Made by a program: the position numbers and the translations under genes. From Tritrichomonas musculus (Eukaryota > Parabasalia > Tritrichomonadida > Tritrichomonadidae), in assembly GCA_039105265.1 (NCBI GenBank), contig JAPFFF010000001.1:6448001-6512000 (forward strand): a DNA stretch of 64,000 bases. Direction: 5' to 3'. The notes under the pieces were generated by a model. It made no database searches. It was not told the DNA's origin and saw only the letters and a program-made list of their open reading frames with translations. Below are positions 39,699-49,910 of this stretch, one piece after another (the stretch's first letter is position 1; the number at the start of each line of letters is the position of its first letter).

Positions 39699-40640
39699 CA
39701 CTCAATCCACTTTTACTACAAAAAAAATACAGTATTTTTGTAGCACTACAAAACTATTCAATTTTGTATTTTGCCTTGTATTATTTGTATTTTGCCTTAT
39801 TATTATAGCTTATTACTCTACAGAGATATTTTTTTGTTTATTTCCACAATGTTAATTTTTTTAAATTATTTTTATCATTGATATTAAAAATATTAAAATC
39901 ATCACTTAAAAATCATTTTTAAAAAAAAACAATCAAATAAAATTACAGATAAATTTTATATCAAAAAGTTAAAAATTAAATTTTAAATCATTGAAATTTG
40001 AATTGATATTATTTATATGATACTTTAAAAAGTTAAATTTTTAATGTTTATTTTTTTCAATTTTTTTCATGAATGAAAACTTTTTTCCTCCTCATTTTGC
40101 ATTTCAAAAATCAAAAAATATGATTTTTATTTTATATATAATGTATATTATAATATATTTTATATTTAATAAAAAATGAATTATAATTGATTATTTTTAT
40201 TAAATAATAATTGGCAAAAAAAACATTTTTTTGACATGATTATGTTTTAGCTACGATATATTTAGTAATTTTGAAATTAAACAAGAAAAACATGGTTTTA
40301 ACAAAAATTAACAACTTATAAATTTTTTTTTTGTACGTTAATTTATCTTTTATCGATTTAATGATATCTTTTTTATAATTTCCTTTCAACTCTGGTTTGA
40401 TTTAATATACGAAAAATGTTTCATGAATGATACTCTGCTTATAAACGATTTTGAACAAGTTGAACAAAAAGTTAACAAAATATATTTAGATATTATGATG
40501 AGTAGACTGACCTATTTAAAATCTCAAAGACTAGGCTTGTTTATATGGTTAACATTTGGATTAACACAGAATGGCATGCAAATCCACTTGTGAACATCCA
40601 AATTGAGCGTTTGTAGTTTTTAGCAAAAGTGGATTGAGTG
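39699..40640. mobile_element. 942-bp non-autonomous element with CACT ends
   Basis: CACTCAATCCACTTTT at 39699-39714 is matched by its reverse complement at 40625-40640, and the match goes on to about 20 bp with one mismatch. AAT flanks both ends and would be a 3-bp target duplication. CACT-type ends with a 3-bp duplication fit the CACTA/EnSpm superfamily, though the fifth base is C and not A or G. Next to the left end is a small hairpin (39716-39743, CTACAAAAA...TTTTTGTAG). The interior is AT-rich and has no coding frame, as expected for a MITE-like derivative. Confidence 0.65.
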
Positions 40641-40706
40641 AATCCAATTTGTTTTTTTTTTTTTTATCTATTCTGAAAAAGTTTTAGAAAATTTTATGCT
40701 ACTTGA

Positions 40707-41099
40707 ATGGATGAATCAATTAATCCAATTTTAAGATATGTTCGAGAAGCTCGTGAGTACGGGAAAATTGGGAATTATACAGCTTGCTTTCAGGCTTATT
40801 CAAATGCTAAAGAACTAATACAGCAAGAACTTAAAAAATGTCGAAATATAAGCGAGCACCGGATCTGGAATTCGTTAACATCAGAAATTGTGAGCGAAGA
40901 ACTTGCTGTTCGCCGTCTTCGAGATGCAATAGATGACACTCTCGAAGCTCTTCAAACTAATGGAAATAAACTTCGATCGGTTAAAAGCGAAGAAGTTAGT
41001 CCATCAAAGCCAGATCTTACTATTGTTCCAAAAATTATAGATTTTAACCCCGACCCAGCACCACGAAGAAATTATCGAAGATCTTCTTTAAAGGTTTAA
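40707..41099 (+). CDS. Stand-alone katanin p60-type N-terminal (MIT-like) domain
   Basis: 130 residues. Residues 8-85 match the three-helix N-terminal domain of katanin p60: VREAREYGKIGNYTACFQAY corresponds to the KLAREYALLGNYDSAMVYY helix pair, followed by the conserved W in IWNSLTSEI and a third helix (VRRLRDAIDDTLEAL). In katanin this domain binds microtubules and the p80 subunit. The AAA ATPase that should follow is absent: the frame ends 45 residues after the domain in a basic tail (PAPRRNYRRSSLKV), and no ATPase is seen in the next 1.4 kb. It is therefore a truncated copy or a single-domain paralogue, which might act as a competitor of katanin. The start is certain because the 5' end is duplicated upstream. 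Confidence 0.7.
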   Translation: MDESINPILRYVREAREYGKIGNYTACFQAYSNAKELIQQELKKCRNISEHRIWNSLTSEIVSEELAVRRLRDAIDDTLEALQTNGNKLRSVKSEEVSPSKPDLTIVPKIIDFNPDPAPRRNYRRSSLKV

Positions 41100-42581
41100 A
41101 TTAAATTATTATATTCAGAAAGAATTTTAATATTGTTTCCAATTTCAGCATGTCCAAATATGATATTTTTTTGGACTTAACTTAAAGTGATATTGCAATT
41201 GATTTGAGCATGAATAATTTAATTTTTTATTAATTTTTAATAGTAATGGCCAATGACCTTGCTCTTTAAAAGATGACGCTGTTAGATAGCAATTGATGAC
41301 TATTAATAATTATATTTTAATAAAATTATTTTATGAGTTCTTTTAAACTGTATTTACTAGGTATTTCCTTTGATCATATATCAGGTCAAAAAATTGGGCT
41401 ATTAATTTCTTTTTTGAAAAAAAAAAACTTAATTTATTTTTGAGTATAATGATTTGGGCTGTTTATGAATTCAAATTTAAACTAAATTTGAAATAATTAA
41501 ATAAGTTTTCACAAAAAATGTATTTTTTCTTACAGAAAATTTTGACTCATCAAGCTCACCAAAATTAAAAAACAGATAATCATTTTTAATATTAAAAAGA
41601 ATTTTATACTCAAATTCAATTCGTTTCAATAAAAGATCAGATGGAAATAGATTTTGCTTAGATTCTTCCAAAATTGCATATAAAAATCAATGATTAGGAG
41701 AAAGATTAACTGTTTCTTGTTTCATACCTCTTTCGCAAGATGTTACTTGCTTTTGGAAGCATTAATAATGGCCTCATCTCATATATAGATGCTTTATAGA
41801 TATCTATTGAATCTAATTTGTGGTCTTATTGATCTAATCATGATAATAATAAATACATTCCTACGTTCCAAAGGCTTATATATACTGGATATTCTCTGAG
41901 TTCCAGTTAATATTGGATATTATTTAATAATGAATAACGACAAACTAGTTTGTATGCAATACAGAACACCATATAGTTAGATATAAACTCTATAACAAAT
42001 TTGTCCAATTTATCGAGTGTCCAAGTGTAAGAGGTAAAGTATAAAGCCATATAGCAGATTGCCTGTATAATTTAGATAGACAGTTAAGGAACGGTATTAA
42101 CAATAACATTGATACTAATAAATACATCAACAACTATCTTAATTATCTTACAAAAATGTTGTCATCTGATTATATTTTAATTAACTCCATTAACAAGCAA
42201 TATAAATTCTTGTACAATTGAAAAACTATAAAATTGAATTGAATCATGTTGTTTGGAATCATATATTGTGCCTATTCATCAAGAATTTTAAAGAAAAATT
42301 GACAATAAAATGATAAAAATAATTGATCAAAAAATTACTTTTTTTAGTATTATAAAATTATATATTATTTGTTTTATTTTATGTACAAGAGAATTTAAAT
42401 CGAAAACAGTAATGAATGCTCCATATATCAGAGAAGAAAAGTTTAAGAAAAAAAATATAGAATAGACGCTACTATCTTCAATGACAGTTTTGAATCAATT
42501 TCTAAGGAGATTTAACTTTTTTGGGACACTGAGGATGTACGATCTGTAATTGCTGTTAACACAGCTTCGGTGAGCTCAAAA
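41100..42581. other. Gene-poor stretch before the Polinton
   Basis: 1.5 kb without a convincing gene. A 64-codon minus frame at 41477-41671 has no recognisable content. At 42045-42221 a plus-strand frame of 58 codons without a start codon reads like a worn coding remnant (contains NNNIDTNKYINNYLNYLTK); source unknown. The left edge of the Polinton may lie in the last 100-200 bases, but no terminal repeat can be recognised as the right end is outside the window. Confidence 0.45.
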
Positions 42582-43140
42582 TTAGCTGCAATATATATGA
42601 AAATGCTCTCTTTCCGAAAATGTGGGATGCAACCTTATCGAAATTACTAAAGAGTTCGATAAGTGTTTAATATCGTCAGCAGTAGCACTTATTAACGCAA
42701 CCTTATCGAACTCTTTAGTAATCTCAATCAATCCAATATGTTGTAGTAACATATGCGCTTCATCAATCACTAGAAAGTAATCTAATCGTTGTTCGTTCAT
42801 GTAATATTCTTCAATTAGATCACCTAGACATTTCGAAGCTGTGTTGTATGTAGTAATAATCACAATAACTTCATTGTGTACAGCTTTGTGAAACTCTTTA
42901 AACGCATTGTCGTTAACACATAATCGAATGGAATTAACATACATATCATTCAACTTGGTATAGAACTCTTCAGCGATATTCACTGTTGGAACTATTACCA
43001 TAAACCTCTCTGTACTATGTGATGCAATCCATTTACGAATCGCTGTCGATTTACCAGAACCGATTGGAGCTTCACAGATGAACTTCTTAGTCCGGATTTG
43101 TTTAGTGATCTTAGTAGTATATACGAGTCGGTTTCCGTTG
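42582..43140 (-). pseudogene. Superfamily 2 helicase-like fragment (fossil)
   Basis: Pieces of a DEAD/DEAH-type helicase, with a visible DEAH box (VIDEAHMLL) followed by an ISATAD motif typical of superfamily 2. It is broken, with more than one break, and only the N-terminal part of a helicase is represented. It may be the outermost gene of the Polinton or part of another element at its edge. SF2 helicases are not in the core Polinton gene set but accessory helicases are known. Confidence 0.6.
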
Positions 43141-43189
43141 GGGCCACGCTACGCTTAAGCCCACACGTCAACACGAACTCGTGATAAAA

Positions 43190-43256
43190 ATAAAAAATAA
43201 AAAAAAAAAAAAAAAAAAAAAAAAAATAAAAAAAAAAAAAAAAATAAAAAAATTTT
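43190..43256. repeat. Poly-A low-complexity tract
   Basis: About 65 bases almost entirely A with a few T, directly before the tandem array. Assembly and read accuracy here should be treated with care. Confidence 0.9.
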
Positions 43257-43261
43257 TTCTT

Positions 43262-43687
43262 CAACTTGTTTTTTTCTTGAAGTACTACTAGGGACCTAAA
43301 CAACTACCTCGGGTCCCCACTACTTGTTTTTTCTTGAAGTACTACTAGGGACCTAAACAACTACCTCGGGTCCCCACTACTTGTTTTTTCTTGAAGTACT
43401 ACTAGGGACCTAAACAACTACCTCGGGTCCCCACTACTACTAGGGACCTAAACAACTACCTCGGGTCCCCACTACTACTAGGGACCTAAACAACTACCTC
43501 GGGTCCCCACTACTTGTTTTTCTTGAAGTACTACTAGGGACCTAAACAACTACCTCGGGTCCCCACTACTTGTTTTTTCTTGAAGTACTACTAGGGACCT
43601 AAACAACTACCTCGGGTCCCCACTACTACTAGGGACCTAAACAACTACCTCGGGTCCCCACTACTTGTTTTTCTTGAAGTACTACTA
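43262..43687. repeat. Tandem array, eight copies of mixed 57/38-bp units
   Basis: The landmark GGGACCTAAACAACTACCTC starts at 43291, 43348, 43405, 43443, 43481, 43537, 43594 and 43632. Spacing is 56-57 bp or 38 bp; the longer unit has an extra 19 bp, TACTTGTTTTTTCTTGAAG. Each unit has GGGACC near its start and GGGTCCCC near its end, so it can form a hairpin. The array lies 3' of the 1,819-aa gene. Confidence 0.92.
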
Positions 43688-43725
43688 CTGAAACGGCACA
43701 GGTACCAGCCCCGAGAATCTCGTAC

Positions 43726-46700
43726 CTATTTCTTCATATATATAGCATCGAAACAAATCATAGAACAGGTATCACAATCTAACTCAATATTATATATATC
43801 ATAAGCACCAGAAGGTGGGTTAGTGTCTTTAAAGTATATTTCATCCAAATATGATTTTATTTGTTGAGGGTCAGACCATTCAGTTGATATAAATCTAATA
43901 AAATGTAGCTTTTGAGTCTTGTCCTTGAATATCAATAAGTACTCCCCATCTGGAACAGGTTCATTATCACCTGTTGGATCATTATCTAAATTATCAATAA
44001 TTATGTGTTTCTCACTTGTAAAATAAGAGAATAGAAAATACCTATTATATTCATCAGTGACATCAGTAAATCCTGTATAATATGCTTTCCATTCACTATC
44101 TGGGTCATTTTTCTCTTCTAATGCAGTTAACCTAGCTTCCATTGCTGCTATAGTATCCTTTAATGTTGCATTCTCTCTCTCTAAATTTGATATTTTGCTA
44201 TTTATTGTTACGATACTAGCAACATGTTCACCTACTAGAATAGCTAAATCTTGTTGAGCTTTAGATGTATTATCTATTTTTGTTTTTACTTCCTCAAGCT
44301 CACTCTTTAATGCATAATTTGACAAATCAACAGGTTCAGGTATATCTTTCTTTAATGCATACTCCTTTAGTACATCATTAACCTCATCAACTGTGGGGTA
44401 TTCATTCATAATAGTAGCTATTGATTCATTATTGTCGTGGGATATCTTTTCAAGTGAGTCTACCTTGTTGTTAAGTGCATCTATATCACATGTATATGCT
44501 ATATCCTTAACCTCAAATGACATTCTCCTAACAGCACTATTTTCTTTAATGGCTATACCAGTAACTCTTACTTGCTGTGGGTTGGCTATAACTATTGTCT
44601 TGCCATTTAAGGTGCATGTTGGGAAGTAATCACTGCCCTCATATTGACTTATAGTACCACCTGCAATAGTAATAGTTATTATACACTCCTCATAGTCGAT
44701 GTCATTAAACTCACTAACCTTCATAACCATTAGCCTTGCCTTAATAGTACCATCTGTAATAACATCTTCAGCTTCAAGGTGTACTTCCTTATTAACAATA
44801 CTACCTACTATATCAATAGTATCATCTCTTACTAAATCATTCTTATCAACATAGTTATTATTTTCTACTTCCTCATTAACCTCATTTATTTTATCAGCTA
44901 ATAGCCTAAATGCAGGTTTTAATGATTCCCTGAAGTGGTTGCATAAATCAATAGCATCTCGATATGTTGTTATCGTCTTTGAAATGTCTTCAGTTTCATC
45001 AGTATATTCAACTACTACCTTTTCTGCATCACACCAATCAATAATAGGTGTTAAATCAGTTGTAGTTGACCTTCCTATTTTTAATGGAGGTAGGTTGCTT
45101 CCATCACCTAGATGATACAAAGCTTGTTCACCTTGTGATACACCTTCAATAGCAGAATCCACACCAGCCTTTGTAAATGTGAACCCTGTTCGAAATAATG
45201 TAAGACCAACATTAGCTATACTACCTGCAGTTCCTATAACTCCAAATGCTAGTGCTACATTTGATACTATTCTAACCTGGTCTATGTCTTCTTGTAAATG
45301 TTTAGTAATCCTTTTAGTCTCTCCCATTTCTGCATTTAACACATTTACTTTCGAGGTTATGTCCTTAACATCATAACTAACTACATCAAAATTATTGGTT
45401 AATACATTTAAATCACTCCTCATGGTAGTAATATTATCAGCTGTTATAATCTTTGAACTAGTAATATTGTAGTCTGTGTATAAGGTAGTAGCTGCATTAG
45501 GATTTGGTGTTATTTCATAAAACTGTTGGTCTATTATGTACTTAAATGCATTAGTTGATGAATCCCAATTAATCTCATCAATCGGGTCTGTATAATCCTT
45601 CCTCAAATATAATTTTATGTCTCTGGTTTCACCAACATCTAAGCAAAAGCCCCAATCATAGCTAATTGTCTCAATAGTATCAAGAACAGGTATAACATCA
45701 ACAAATACCTCTCCATTCTTTTGTGCATGGAACCCATCAGGTTTGAATGATAACCTTGTTGCTGTAGAAGACTCACCTACATATATATCTAAATATATCT
45801 TTTCAACCAAATCAGTTCTAATTCCTTCAGTACTATCCATCGATATGTATAGAAGAACAGTGCCATAATAACCAGGATGTAATGAGTTTGATAAGCCATC
45901 AGTTAGGTGGTTCTCATATGCACATGTCATATTCCATTCACTACCATCTTTAATAGTTCCATCTTTCATTTCTAGTTTAAATTCATTTTTGTAGTTCTTT
46001 AATAGTGAATGCATTAAACCATTTCCTTCATTAGTAATTATTGCTTCATGCATGTCTGTTTGTTTGACTGTTATCCAACAACCATAACAACTATTGGCTT
46101 TCTTAGTAGGTCGAATATTCCATTTATTAATGACTTTCCCATTAAGATGACCTTTCGCATTATCTCCTGACCAATACCCCTTATTCTCACGACTTTTATC
46201 AGTATTCCATTGTAGGTTCCATGTATTGCCAAAACAATGTTCCTTGAAGACAAAGTTTAATTTATCAGGTATTTCATAGTTATCAGGTACTTCATATACC
46301 ATCTTATAATATTCGTCCTCTCCTATTTTTTCTTCTGTGATGATAGATGGTTTATAAAAGTAGTGAACATCGCTTTTATGGAGTTTTAATGCATTTTCAG
46401 CTTCAATTATAGAACATTTTATTGCCTTATCTGTTTTTAATGCAGTCGGTTCATATTCATTCATAATACTTAGTTCTCCATTTAAATATAAAGTATAAGG
46501 GTGAAAAGGTAGACTTTTGTCGAATGCTATATAATACCTATCATCTGTTGATGAGTTATCATTGATGGTACAATAATCATTCTCTTTATTGTAGGTAATA
46601 ACTGGACAAACTATTTTACCATTTCTGGATGTTATATAGAACTCTTTTATGTACCGACCTCTTTCATCATATATTACATTCTTTCTTAATACTATCTTGA

Positions 46701-49185
46701 AGATAGGCTTATTCGAATTTAAAAAGGCTTGTTTTTGTAAATCGGGTACAAAGATGCCTAATAGGTTGTATGCAACATCATTAATAGTATTAGATAAAGA
46801 GTATACATCCTTATTAGTAATAACAAATTCAGGTATACCATTTTCTATAGTAAAATCAGAGTCTACAGGTGAGGTACCTCCACTTGGAATAGAATCACAT
46901 ATTATTTTTCCATTTACTTCTAAATCACCCTTTATAATATATTTACCAAGTACTGGTTTAACTGGGTCTAATGATGGAGTATCTTTCGATATTTGAACAC
47001 CATAACATTTTAATACATCCTCGAATTTATCAAACCCTTTGACAAAGTCAGGTATTGCTACTGCGGAAGAGTTATCTGTTTTGGCTTCTTTCGTATTTTC
47101 GATTGATAACGCCATTGGAGATGGGTCATCTTTTGGTTCCCAAACCCATTGCCTTTTATCTTCATTCCAAACTATTTCTCCAAAAACCTGAACAAAACTA
47201 TTTCTTGCACGTACAAGAGCATTTACTGCTGGGGTGTTTTGTGTTCGCCATCTATCTATCCATTCCAAATGTTGTGATAAAATAACCCATTCTTCATGTG
47301 TCATATCCCATATTAAATTGTCAGGAGCATCTAATAATTCATCATGAATCCAATCATCATCTTGGAAGTCATATCCATGTTCTTGCCATTCCTCATCTAC
47401 GATATTCCAAGCTACATATTGACCTAATTCTGCATGATATTCTCTATTACGGTATAACATTTCATTTGTTGGCATATGAAGATATGAATTCTCTTCTGGA
47501 AAGAACACCCATTCTTCATATCTATCACTATACCTGAGATGTCCTCTATGGTCATTTTCAAAGATTGGTATTAATACATCTACTATTGCTTCACTAGCTC
47601 CTTCTCTCCAACCTTCCTCGAAAGGATAATAAATATTTAACATAACCCATTCATCATGAACAACATCCCACATGTAATTTTGAGGTACAGGAGCATTCCT
47701 ATTTCGTCTCCATCCTGCAGGTCTATCCAAGTTATCATCTCTTTCTCGCCATTCCTCATAGATGATGTCCCAAACATAATTACTATCTTGATTATATAGA
47801 CCGTTCGAACGGTCGCCAATTGGTCTGTAAATTGGTATTTGTTGTTCTTGGTCTTGTTGTTCCATAGCTTGTTTTGCTATATCAGGTATTGCATCCTCAT
47901 ACATAACAACATCAAGCATAGCATCTTGAAATGACTGTACTTGTTCACCAAGATTCAATCTATTTATATTCTCATCAATATCACCTAAATGTTCTTCAAG
48001 ATGTCGATTTTGATTTCTTAGGTAGTTCGTCAATTCATCAATCTCATCTTGCGGGATACCTATGCCACCTCCTCCTTCCTCCTCTTCATGATTGCAATCA
48101 CAGGATTTTATCTGCGATACTTGTCCTATCAAATCATTAATTACAATCATGAGTACTTCGATATTTCGTTGAACGTCATTTAAGTGGTCATTTAAGGTGA
48201 CTGACATTTGAGTACCATCAATATGAGTAATGGTAATTTTATTATCTGGAGCTTTGGATAGTCGAAATAATTTTAAGGCTTTTGAGATACCTAAACCTAA
48301 TACACTCGAAAACAGCAAATATTGAAGTATTTGAGGAGTGTGTTTGTAATTTTCTAAGTAGTATCTTGTATATATATCAAGGAATTCACATGGGCTACTT
48401 ACTTCAATAATTTGGTCTGCCTCAACCAAGTCTGTACACCCTTTGTATCTATATCCTATTCTTTGTACTGACAATTTATCTAGATTCCAATGGTATTGAG
48501 ATATCCTAGATACGAAATTTTTAAAGTTAGATTCATTAAAAGCCTCATATAAGAATCTCTTTGTTGTCATGTTAGTTCTTTCATTCTTTATGACATTTAT
48601 CAATAAATCTCCCAGGTTCGAATAACCAAACTCAGCTAAAAATGGGTCAGGCTCTGGTGTTGGAAGTGGTACAGGGTCTTGAAGATATCGAATAACCTTT
48701 GTTTGTCCTAGTTGTTCATCTGTTGATATTTGTTCATATCCATCAACAGCACACATCAATTCGGTATACATCTCATGAATAGCCTCACATGTATTAGATT
48801 CTTCTTCAATAAATTCATTTAAGGTATTTACGCAAAGTTCATCTTTTATCAACTCCTTATATGACTCTGCTTTTTCAGGTAGTGAGCCTTCTAATTGGGG
48901 TGTCTTTTCAGGTCCTTTAAATACATATTTTAAATAATTGGCAAATTTGTGTGTAATAGGTACATTGCCGAAACCATCAAGCTTTCCTCCATTTTCGATA
49001 TAATCATTGACTACCCTTTCGTCTACTTCTGCTTTGTTATATAAACAACTAAACGTAGGATAATCATCTGGGTCCTCATTTCTTATAATATCAATATTAC
49101 CTTCATCATTAACACTTATCTCAACATCCTTGTCTTTGAGCTTCTCTGCTTCATTTGATTGCAAAGAATAAAGTTTAATTGACAT
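43726..49185 (-). CDS. Polinton 1,819-aa fibre-like structural protein
   Basis: Start chosen at the ATG at 49185 (MSIKLYSLQ); the frame is open a little further only from a TTG. About residues 450-690 carry six or so copies of a W-D/N-x(4)-E-W motif (for example YVWDIIYEEW, YMWDVVHDEW, LIWDMTHEEW). The middle has a GDLEVNGKI segment like phage tail fibres, a long beta-rich region follows, a hydrophobic pair of segments lies near residue 1,310, and the last 250 residues contain short coiled coils (ISNLERENATLKDTI) and a beta-rich tip. I infer a fibre, spike or other surface protein. Family not recognised. The frame is whole over its length. Head-to-head with the next gene: the start codons are 17 bp apart. 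Confidence 0.75.
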   Translation of the reverse strand: MSIKLYSLQSNEAEKLKDKDVEISVNDEGNIDIIRNEDPDDYPTFSCLYNKAEVDERVVNDYIENGGKLDGFGNVPITHKFANYLKYVFKGPEKTPQLEGSLPEKAESYKELIKDELCVNTLNEFIEEESNTCEAIHEMYTELMCAVDGYEQISTDEQLGQTKVIRYLQDPVPLPTPEPDPFLAEFGYSNLGDLLINVIKNERTNMTTKRFLYEAFNESNFKNFVSRISQYHWNLDKLSVQRIGYRYKGCTDLVEADQIIEVSSPCEFLDIYTRYYLENYKHTPQILQYLLFSSVLGLGISKALKLFRLSKAPDNKITITHIDGTQMSVTLNDHLNDVQRNIEVLMIVINDLIGQVSQIKSCDCNHEEEEGGGGIGIPQDEIDELTNYLRNQNRHLEEHLGDIDENINRLNLGEQVQSFQDAMLDVVMYEDAIPDIAKQAMEQQDQEQQIPIYRPIGDRSNGLYNQDSNYVWDIIYEEWRERDDNLDRPAGWRRNRNAPVPQNYMWDVVHDEWVMLNIYYPFEEGWREGASEAIVDVLIPIFENDHRGHLRYSDRYEEWVFFPEENSYLHMPTNEMLYRNREYHAELGQYVAWNIVDEEWQEHGYDFQDDDWIHDELLDAPDNLIWDMTHEEWVILSQHLEWIDRWRTQNTPAVNALVRARNSFVQVFGEIVWNEDKRQWVWEPKDDPSPMALSIENTKEAKTDNSSAVAIPDFVKGFDKFEDVLKCYGVQISKDTPSLDPVKPVLGKYIIKGDLEVNGKIICDSIPSGGTSPVDSDFTIENGIPEFVITNKDVYSLSNTINDVAYNLLGIFVPDLQKQAFLNSNKPIFKIVLRKNVIYDERGRYIKEFYITSRNGKIVCPVITYNKENDYCTINDNSSTDDRYYIAFDKSLPFHPYTLYLNGELSIMNEYEPTALKTDKAIKCSIIEAENALKLHKSDVHYFYKPSIITEEKIGEDEYYKMVYEVPDNYEIPDKLNFVFKEHCFGNTWNLQWNTDKSRENKGYWSGDNAKGHLNGKVINKWNIRPTKKANSCYGCWITVKQTDMHEAIITNEGNGLMHSLLKNYKNEFKLEMKDGTIKDGSEWNMTCAYENHLTDGLSNSLHPGYYGTVLLYISMDSTEGIRTDLVEKIYLDIYVGESSTATRLSFKPDGFHAQKNGEVFVDVIPVLDTIETISYDWGFCLDVGETRDIKLYLRKDYTDPIDEINWDSSTNAFKYIIDQQFYEITPNPNAATTLYTDYNITSSKIITADNITTMRSDLNVLTNNFDVVSYDVKDITSKVNVLNAEMGETKRITKHLQEDIDQVRIVSNVALAFGVIGTAGSIANVGLTLFRTGFTFTKAGVDSAIEGVSQGEQALYHLGDGSNLPPLKIGRSTTTDLTPIIDWCDAEKVVVEYTDETEDISKTITTYRDAIDLCNHFRESLKPAFRLLADKINEVNEEVENNNYVDKNDLVRDDTIDIVGSIVNKEVHLEAEDVITDGTIKARLMVMKVSEFNDIDYEECIITITIAGGTISQYEGSDYFPTCTLNGKTIVIANPQQVRVTGIAIKENSAVRRMSFEVKDIAYTCDIDALNNKVDSLEKISHDNNESIATIMNEYPTVDEVNDVLKEYALKKDIPEPVDLSNYALKSELEEVKTKIDNTSKAQQDLAILVGEHVASIVTINSKISNLERENATLKDTIAAMEARLTALEEKNDPDSEWKAYYTGFTDVTDEYNRYFLFSYFTSEKHIIIDNLDNDPTGDNEPVPDGEYLLIFKDKTQKLHFIRFISTEWSDPQQIKSYLDEIYFKDTNPPSGAYDIYNIELDCDTCSMICFDAIYMKK

Positions 49186-49202
49186 TTTTTGGATATAATA
49201 AA

Positions 49203-49910
49203 ATGTTAGTATCAGTACAGAGTACAAATGCTGATGAATATAATAAGGTATCTATCAATTTGGATATACCATGGAAGTGTAAATATATTAAATATTTTGT
49301 ATCTTCAATTAATACAATAAGTAATATTATGTTGAGTACGAAAGATGATTATATAGAGTTTACACATAACAGTATTCCATTCAAGCTTAAATTCGAAGAT
49401 AGATATAATTATACCATCAAGCAAATAGAAGCAGTTTTAAATCCACTTGCGGAGGTATCTTTTAAATATAATGATACTACTCGTACATTTACAATAAAGA
49501 CACAAACACCGTTAACAATAACCTCTATTTCCCATCGAGCCGCATTATTAACTGGTTTGTATAATACTCCATTGCCTATTGAGATACCAGCAAATACAAC
49601 ATATACTGTTAAAGATATACCAATATTAAATCATACTAAGTTGTATTTAGTATCATTACAAGGTAATGCCATATACTCCAATATAGGTGAACAACAATAT
49701 ACACCATCAGTTATTGGTAGTATAAATACCTTCACCTTAGATAATAAACCACTTATATATGATTTCGAAACTGAAAGTAAACCATTAAAAATAAAAACAT
49801 ATACAGATTCATTAAAATTTTTAGAATTAAGTTTAGTAGATTTCCAATACCAGCCGATATTGTTAAAAAGTCCTTTGTTCATAACTATCAAAATTAAACC
49901 ATCTACGTAA
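49203..49910 (+). CDS. Polinton 235-aa beta-rich protein, possible minor capsid
   Basis: Starts at the ATG at 49203. Predominantly beta-strand character with alternating hydrophobics (TRTFTIKTQTPLTITSI, KLYLVSLQGNAIYS). Size and pattern fit a single jelly-roll, as in Polinton penton-type minor capsid proteins, but this is only an inference from composition and context. It is the one larger plus-strand gene on this side of the element and overlaps the 3' end of the polymerase gene by 8 bp. Frame intact. Confidence 0.6.
   Translation: MLVSVQSTNADEYNKVSINLDIPWKCKYIKYFVSSINTISNIMLSTKDDYIEFTHNSIPFKLKFEDRYNYTIKQIEAVLNPLAEVSFKYNDTTRTFTIKTQTPLTITSISHRAALLTGLYNTPLPIEIPANTTYTVKDIPILNHTKLYLVSLQGNAIYSNIGEQQYTPSVIGSINTFTLDNKPLIYDFETESKPLKIKTYTDSLKFLELSLVDFQYQPILLKSPLFITIKIKPST

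Noticed and set aside
41477-41671. 64-codon minus-strand frame
   Set aside because: No recognisable domain, and it lies in a worn gene-poor stretch; too short to support.
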